From contig MWTB01000034.1 in assembly GCA_002050275.1 (NCBI GenBank), forward strand, positions 1-61,877: a DNA stretch of 61,877 nucleotides, in the 5' to 3' direction. Source of the stretch: Anaerolineae bacterium UTCFX1. GTDB taxonomy: Bacteria; Chloroflexota; Anaerolineae; Anaerolineales; Villigracilaceae. Within the stretch, counting starts at the first letter, position 1; every line of letters begins with the position of its first letter. Positions 58,171 to 61,877 of the stretch are shown here, one piece after another. Made by a program: the position numbers and the translations under genes. Under the pieces are notes generated by a model that had not been told where the DNA came from, did not search any database, and was given only the letters and a program-made list of their open reading frames with translations.

Positions 58171-58206
58171 TGTCATTGCGAGGAGCAAAGCGACGAAGCA
58201 ATCCCC
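58171..58206. repeat. Palindromic intergenic repeat, copy 4 (half copy)
   Basis: TGTCATTGCGAG followed by GACGAAGCAATCCCC; only the left half of the palindrome is present. It begins directly after the stop codon of the Roadblock/Y1 gene. Confidence 0.75.
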
Positions 58207-58327
58207 TCGCCGAAATTGGAAATTGTGTTCTAGATATGCCAAGCGCAGAGTATAATCGCTCTGCGTTTTGTTTTTCACGGATTGAACAAACGAGGAGTAT
58301 TTAACATCGAGGACAAAACCCGATTTA

Positions 58328-58397
58328 TGTCATTCTGAGCGAAGCGAAGAATCTCTATGATTGTCTCAGAGACCATTCGCTGACGCTCAGGGCGACA
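58328..58397. repeat. Palindromic intergenic repeat, copy 5
   Basis: Outer arms TGTCATTCTGAG and CTCAGGGCGACA (58328-58339 with 58386-58397) surround GAAGAATCTC and a degenerate right inner arm. Together with copy 4 it occupies the non-coding stretch between the Roadblock/Y1 gene and polA. Confidence 0.82.
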
Positions 58398-58670
58398 TGT
58401 CTTGTTATTTGTTGGGTTTTAAACACTCCCAACAAATGCTATGTTATCCCCTCGGGATGTCGGCGTTGTATGCAGCGGTTCTAGGGTCGTCATTTCATCC
58501 CTTTGGGATTTTCTCGTGGTAGAAAAGAGTCGCGCAACGTTGAGAGGTTTTTAACGCGAATGGCGCGAATAAACCAAGGAACGACAAATGCGCCAAGCAA
58601 AGCCAATCTCCAGTCTCTAATTCTCCACTCCTCAATTACAAATTACCAATTACCACTTACGGAATGAAAT
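58398..58670. other. Non-coding stretch before polA
   Basis: No gene is visible. An inverted repeat ATTTGTTGGG/CCCAACAAAT (58407-58416 with 58428-58437) lies here, followed by low-complexity sequence rich in AATTAC/CCAATTACC. No clear promoter for polA could be named. It looks like accumulated repeat debris. Confidence 0.6.
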
Positions 58671-61466
58671 ATGCCCCCCACCCTCTACCTCATTGACGGA
58701 CACGCGCTTGCGTATCGAATGTATTTTGCATTGACAGCCGTCGGCGGGAGTCAACGCTGGCAAACGTCGAAGGGCGAACCCACCGCAGGGATCTACGGAT
58801 TCGCGCGCGAGTTGCTTCGCATCATCGAGCAGGAAAAGCCGGAGTATCTCGCAGTCGCGTTCGATGTGGGCAAAACTTTTCGCGATGAAATTTTCCCCGA
58901 ATACAAAGGGACGCGCGACAAGATGCCCGATGACCTGCGCCCGCAGATCAAGCGCATCCGCGAGATGGTAGACGCGTTCAACATTCCGCGCCTCGAACTG
59001 GAAGGTTACGAAGCGGACGACGTGCTTGGTTCGGTCGCGCGCATCGCGGCTGAGCAAGGACTCGGTGTAAAAATTGTTACGGGTGATCGCGACCTTCTGC
59101 AACTCGTGGACAAACGCACTTCGGTCTATCTCGCGGGCGATGACAAGACATTCATCAGAGATGAAGATGTGACTCAAAAGCTCGGCGTGCCGCCGAAACA
59201 AGTGGTGGACTACAAAGCGCTCGTCGGCGACAAGTCGGACAACATCCCCGGCGTGGCGGGCGTGGGCGAAAAGACTGCGATTGCGCTGCTCGAAAAGTAT
59301 AAAACGCTCGACGACATCTATAAGAACATTGACAAGATCGAGCCGCGCTGGAAAACAAAACTCGAAGCCAACAAAGAAAATGCCTATCTCAGTTACACGC
59401 TCGCGCAGATCAAAACCGACCTCGACATTAAACTCAATCTGGAACACGCGAAGGCGCAAGACTTGAACGTCCCTGCGATCGAGGCGTTCTTTAAAGAGAT
59501 GGAATTCCGCACGTTGTTGAAGACGCTCGAAAAAGTGACGGGGCAATCATCCGCTTCGACTGCGACTTCGTCTCCGCTCAGCGCGAAGTCAGGGCAACAA
59601 ATGTCCATGTTTGCGAATGAGCCGCAAGTCGTTTCCGTGAAAGTGGAATCGAATATCACGGTCAACATAGTTGACACTGAAAAAAAACTGGACGATCTCG
59701 TTCAAGCATTGAACAAGGCGAAGATTATTTCGTTCGACACCGAGACAACCTCCACCGAAGAAATGCGCGCGGACATTGTCGGCATTTCGCTGGCGATCAA
59801 AGAGGGCGAGGGATATTACATCCCCATCGGTCACAACGCGGGGACGAATCTTCCGCTGAAGAAAGCGATCGCCGCACTCGAAGCGCCGATGACGAATCCC
59901 AAAATCGGAAAAGTCGCACACAACGCAAAATACGATTACATCGTGCTTGCCCAACACGGACTCATCGTCTCGCCGCTGACCTTTGACACGATGCTGGCCG
60001 AATTCATCGTTGACCCCTCCTCGCGCAGTCTTGGCTTGAAGAATCTCGCGTTCGTCAAACTCGGCGAAGAGATGACTCACATCGAAGAGTTGATCGGCAA
60101 AGGCAAGAAGCAGATCAGCATGGCAGACGTGGCGATCGAGTCCGTTGCGCCGTATGCGGTGGCGGACGCCGAGACCACATTGCGATTGATGCCGCTCGAA
60201 GAAAAAGAACTGAAACGAGTGGACGGCGAAAAACTGCTCGAAGAGATTGACATGCCGCTCACGCCCGTTTTAGCAGACATGGAAATGACAGGCATCTCGC
60301 TCGATGTCCCATTCTTCGCCGAAATGAACACAGAATTGACAAAGCGCCTTTCGCAGATTGAAAAGAAAGTGTACGACTCGGTCGGCAAGCCATTCAACAT
60401 CAACTCCACGCAACAACTTTCAGATGTACTATTCAAAACGCTTGGGCTCGAACCGCCCGATAAAAACAACAAAACTGCCAGCGGACATTACTCCACGGCG
60501 GCGGGCGTGCTGGACGAGTTGAGCGGCAAACATCCCGTTGTGGATTGGGTGCTCGAACAGCGCGAACTTTCGAAGATCAAGTCAACGTACGTGGATGCTT
60601 TGCCCGTCGCTATCAACCCGAAAACGAATCGCGTCCACACATCGTATTCGCAGATCGGCGCGGTGACGGGACGACTCTCCTCGAACAACCCGAATTTGCA
60701 GAACATCCCGATCCGCACTGAGACGGGACGCCGCGTCCGCAATGGATTTATCGCGGGCAAGGGCAACGTCTTGCTCTCAGTGGATTACTCGCAGATCGAG
60801 TTACGCATCGTGGCGCACGTGGCGCAGGATGAAGGGATGCTCGCCGCCTTCCGCGCCGACGAGGACATCCACGCCACCACAGCCGCGGCAATTTACAACG
60901 TCGCGCTCGACGCGGTGACCAAAGATATGCGCCGCCACGCGAAGGCGATCAACTTCGGTCTGATCTACGGCATGTCTGCATTTGGGTTGATGCGCGGCAC
61001 CGATCTCACGCTGGCAGAAGCGGAGAATTTTGTCAAAGCCTATTTCACGAAGTTCCCCGGTGTGAAAAAATATTTGGATGGCATCCGCAAGCAAGCCGCA
61101 CAACAGGGATACGTCGAAACGCTTCTCGGACGCCGCAGATATTTCCCCGCGTTGCAGGGCAAGACCAACCCACAGATGAAAGCGCGCGAGGAACGCGAAG
61201 CCATCAACGCGCCGATCCAAGGCACGGCGGCAGACATCATGAAGATCGCCATGTTGAAGATCCCGCCCGCGTTGAAAAAGGCGAAGCTGAGCGGCAAGAT
61301 GTTGTTGCAAGTTCACGATGAACTCGTGTTGGAATGTCCAAAAGATGAATTGGAGAAAACGGCGAAGGTCGTGAAAGAGACGATGGCGGAAGCGTATAAA
61401 CTGGACATCCCCCTCTCGACCGAAGCGCGGTATGGCGCGAATTGGGGTGAGATGGAAGGAATTTGA
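58671..61466 (+). CDS. polA: DNA polymerase I
   Basis: A 931-residue family A polymerase with all three domains. The 5'-3' exonuclease is N-terminal (YLIDGHALAYRMYFAL, GYEADDVLGS, GDKSDNIPGV). The 3'-5' proofreading domain is complete: FDTETTS, HNAKYD and YAVADAE. The polymerase domain holds VDYSQIELRIVAH, the O-helix RRHAKAINFGLIYG (Phe at the dideoxy-discriminating position), and QVHDELVLE. It fills gaps in repair and lagging-strand synthesis. Upstream ribosome binding sequence is weak. Confidence 0.97.
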   Translation: MPPTLYLIDGHALAYRMYFALTAVGGSQRWQTSKGEPTAGIYGFARELLRIIEQEKPEYLAVAFDVGKTFRDEIFPEYKGTRDKMPDDLRPQIKRIREMVDAFNIPRLELEGYEADDVLGSVARIAAEQGLGVKIVTGDRDLLQLVDKRTSVYLAGDDKTFIRDEDVTQKLGVPPKQVVDYKALVGDKSDNIPGVAGVGEKTAIALLEKYKTLDDIYKNIDKIEPRWKTKLEANKENAYLSYTLAQIKTDLDIKLNLEHAKAQDLNVPAIEAFFKEMEFRTLLKTLEKVTGQSSASTATSSPLSAKSGQQMSMFANEPQVVSVKVESNITVNIVDTEKKLDDLVQALNKAKIISFDTETTSTEEMRADIVGISLAIKEGEGYYIPIGHNAGTNLPLKKAIAALEAPMTNPKIGKVAHNAKYDYIVLAQHGLIVSPLTFDTMLAEFIVDPSSRSLGLKNLAFVKLGEEMTHIEELIGKGKKQISMADVAIESVAPYAVADAETTLRLMPLEEKELKRVDGEKLLEEIDMPLTPVLADMEMTGISLDVPFFAEMNTELTKRLSQIEKKVYDSVGKPFNINSTQQLSDVLFKTLGLEPPDKNNKTASGHYSTAAGVLDELSGKHPVVDWVLEQRELSKIKSTYVDALPVAINPKTNRVHTSYSQIGAVTGRLSSNNPNLQNIPIRTETGRRVRNGFIAGKGNVLLSVDYSQIELRIVAHVAQDEGMLAAFRADEDIHATTAAAIYNVALDAVTKDMRRHAKAINFGLIYGMSAFGLMRGTDLTLAEAENFVKAYFTKFPGVKKYLDGIRKQAAQQGYVETLLGRRRYFPALQGKTNPQMKAREEREAINAPIQGTAADIMKIAMLKIPPALKKAKLSGKMLLQVHDELVLECPKDELEKTAKVVKETMAEAYKLDIPLSTEARYGANWGEMEGI

Positions 61467-61476
61467 AACAAAGCAG

Positions 61477-61514
61477 ACCTCTCGAACGTTACATAAATAT
61501 TCGAGAGGTTATTT
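61477..61514 (+). terminator. Terminator after polA
   Basis: A 10-bp inverted repeat (61477-61486 with 61500-61509, loop of 13) followed by TATTTG, 11 bases after the polA stop. The T-run is short. Confidence 0.7.
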
Positions 61515-61520
61515 GCCTAC

Positions 61521-61549
61521 TTGACAAAAAAACGGTGATAGTTTAATGA
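61521..61549 (+). promoter_or_regulatory. Promoter of the response regulator gene
   Basis: TTGACA (61521-61526), 17 bases, TAATGA (61544-61549). AAGGAAG follows before the ATG at 61567. Confidence 0.7.
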
Positions 61550-61566
61550 TAACGAAGGAAGAAATT

Positions 61567-61877
61567 ATGTCAGACAAATCACCCAACCCCACCACCATAC
61601 TGATCGCAGACGACGAAGAGCTTGTTCGCGCCGGAATACGAACGTTGCTATCCCAAGCCGACGATTTGCAGGTAATCGGCGAAGCGAAAGATGGTTTTGA
61701 AGTGCAGGAGCTTGTCCCTACATTGCGTCCTAAAATTTTGTTGTTGGATTATCAAATGCCGGGTCCGCGCGCGGCAGAATTGGAAAAATGGACGCGTGAA
61801 AATTACCCGGATACTCTCGCGCTGGTTTTGACCGCCCACAACCGCGATGAATATCTAGAACACATCTCAAAAATAGT
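61567..61877 (+). CDS. Response regulator receiver domain (cut by window edge)
   Basis: The first 103 codons of a response regulator. The acidic pair is in TILIADDEELVRAGI, the phospho-accepting Asp in LLLDYQMPG, and the switch Thr in LALVLTAHN. This pattern is typical of NarL-type regulators, whose DNA-binding domain would lie beyond the window. It has its own promoter and ribosome binding site. A cognate kinase cannot be assigned. Confidence 0.9.
   Translation, partial: MSDKSPNPTTILIADDEELVRAGIRTLLSQADDLQVIGEAKDGFEVQELVPTLRPKILLLDYQMPGPRAAELEKWTRENYPDTLALVLTAHNRDEYLEHISKI

Noticed and set aside
58171..58397. CRISPR array at the tandem repeats after the Roadblock/Y1 gene
   Set aside because: The two units are palindromic, of different length and subtype, and not regularly spaced. 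No cas genes are in the window.
58650..59546. Long open frame (298 codons) on the minus strand opposite polA
   Set aside because: Antisense to the well-conserved 5' exonuclease domain of polA; no ribosome binding site and biased composition.

Overview
The window looks like a chromosomal segment of a member of Chloroflexota, most likely class Anaerolineae. This is inferred from gene content and style, not from a marker search. Pointers are GAF-rich sensor kinases, a Ser/Thr kinase fused to PD40 repeats, many lipoproteins with Thr/Pro-rich linkers, a myo-inositol-phosphate synthase, a T-box in front of leuS, and many promoters placed so that the mRNA would start at the start codon. Genes are dense on both strands. 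There is no rRNA, CRISPR array, integrase or intact insertion sequence.

Layout. 1-4.6 kb, minus strand: a heat-shock operon grpE-dnaK-dnaJ followed by a Nudix hydrolase and the start of prmA, cut by the left edge. 4.9-8.2 kb, minus: a Ser/Thr kinase/PD40 protein and a PAP2 phosphatase. 8.2-12.3 kb, plus: a membrane transglutaminase and a GAF-PAS-adenylate cyclase. 12.4-14.7 kb, minus: a PfkB-like kinase and a GAF histidine kinase. 14.8-21.1 kb, plus: inositol-phosphate synthase, a polysaccharide-deacetylase lipoprotein, a methyltransferase, a degenerate DNA-methylase-like protein and a CAP-domain lipoprotein. 21.1-22.8 kb: a 49-codon minus-strand ORF and a Mef-like efflux pump. 22.8-26 kb, minus: leuS under a T-box, and two tRNA-Ala genes. 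26-27.6 kb: radC with an AT-rich HNH nuclease gene inserted at its 3' end between direct repeats.

27.6-32.3 kb, minus: acyP, a MA-type peptidase, an AEC transporter, a HEAT-repeat protein and the site-2 protease. 32.4-40.2 kb: a HIT protein, a short-chain threonine dehydrogenase, and a run of exported proteins (LysM, LamG-like, S41, C39-TPR, SUMF1). 40.3-41.8 kb: metK under a SAM-I riboswitch. 41.8-44.7 kb, minus: a fur-cbiM-cbiQ-cbiO metal-uptake operon. 44.9-49.4 kb: a metallo-beta-lactamase-fold protein, a DUF2249 protein, plsY and two membrane proteins. 49.5-58.2 kb, plus: gyrB, a 1332-residue sensor kinase, a FIST protein, and a fusion of a Roadblock-like domain with a defunct IS200-type transposase domain. 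58.7-61.9 kb, plus: polA and the start of a response regulator.

The strongest leads for undescribed biology are four. First, the Roadblock/dead Y1-transposase fusion next to a sensor kinase and a FIST protein, preceded by a 38-codon ORF whose stop codon touches its start. Second, a 742-residue protein that keeps the layout of a DNA methylase but has lost the catalytic motif. Third, the nuclease cassette that replaced the 3' end of radC and left the old end behind. Fourth, the repeated placement of -10 boxes 6-8 nt before start codons, which suggests widespread leaderless transcription. A five-member family of palindromic intergenic repeats is also present.
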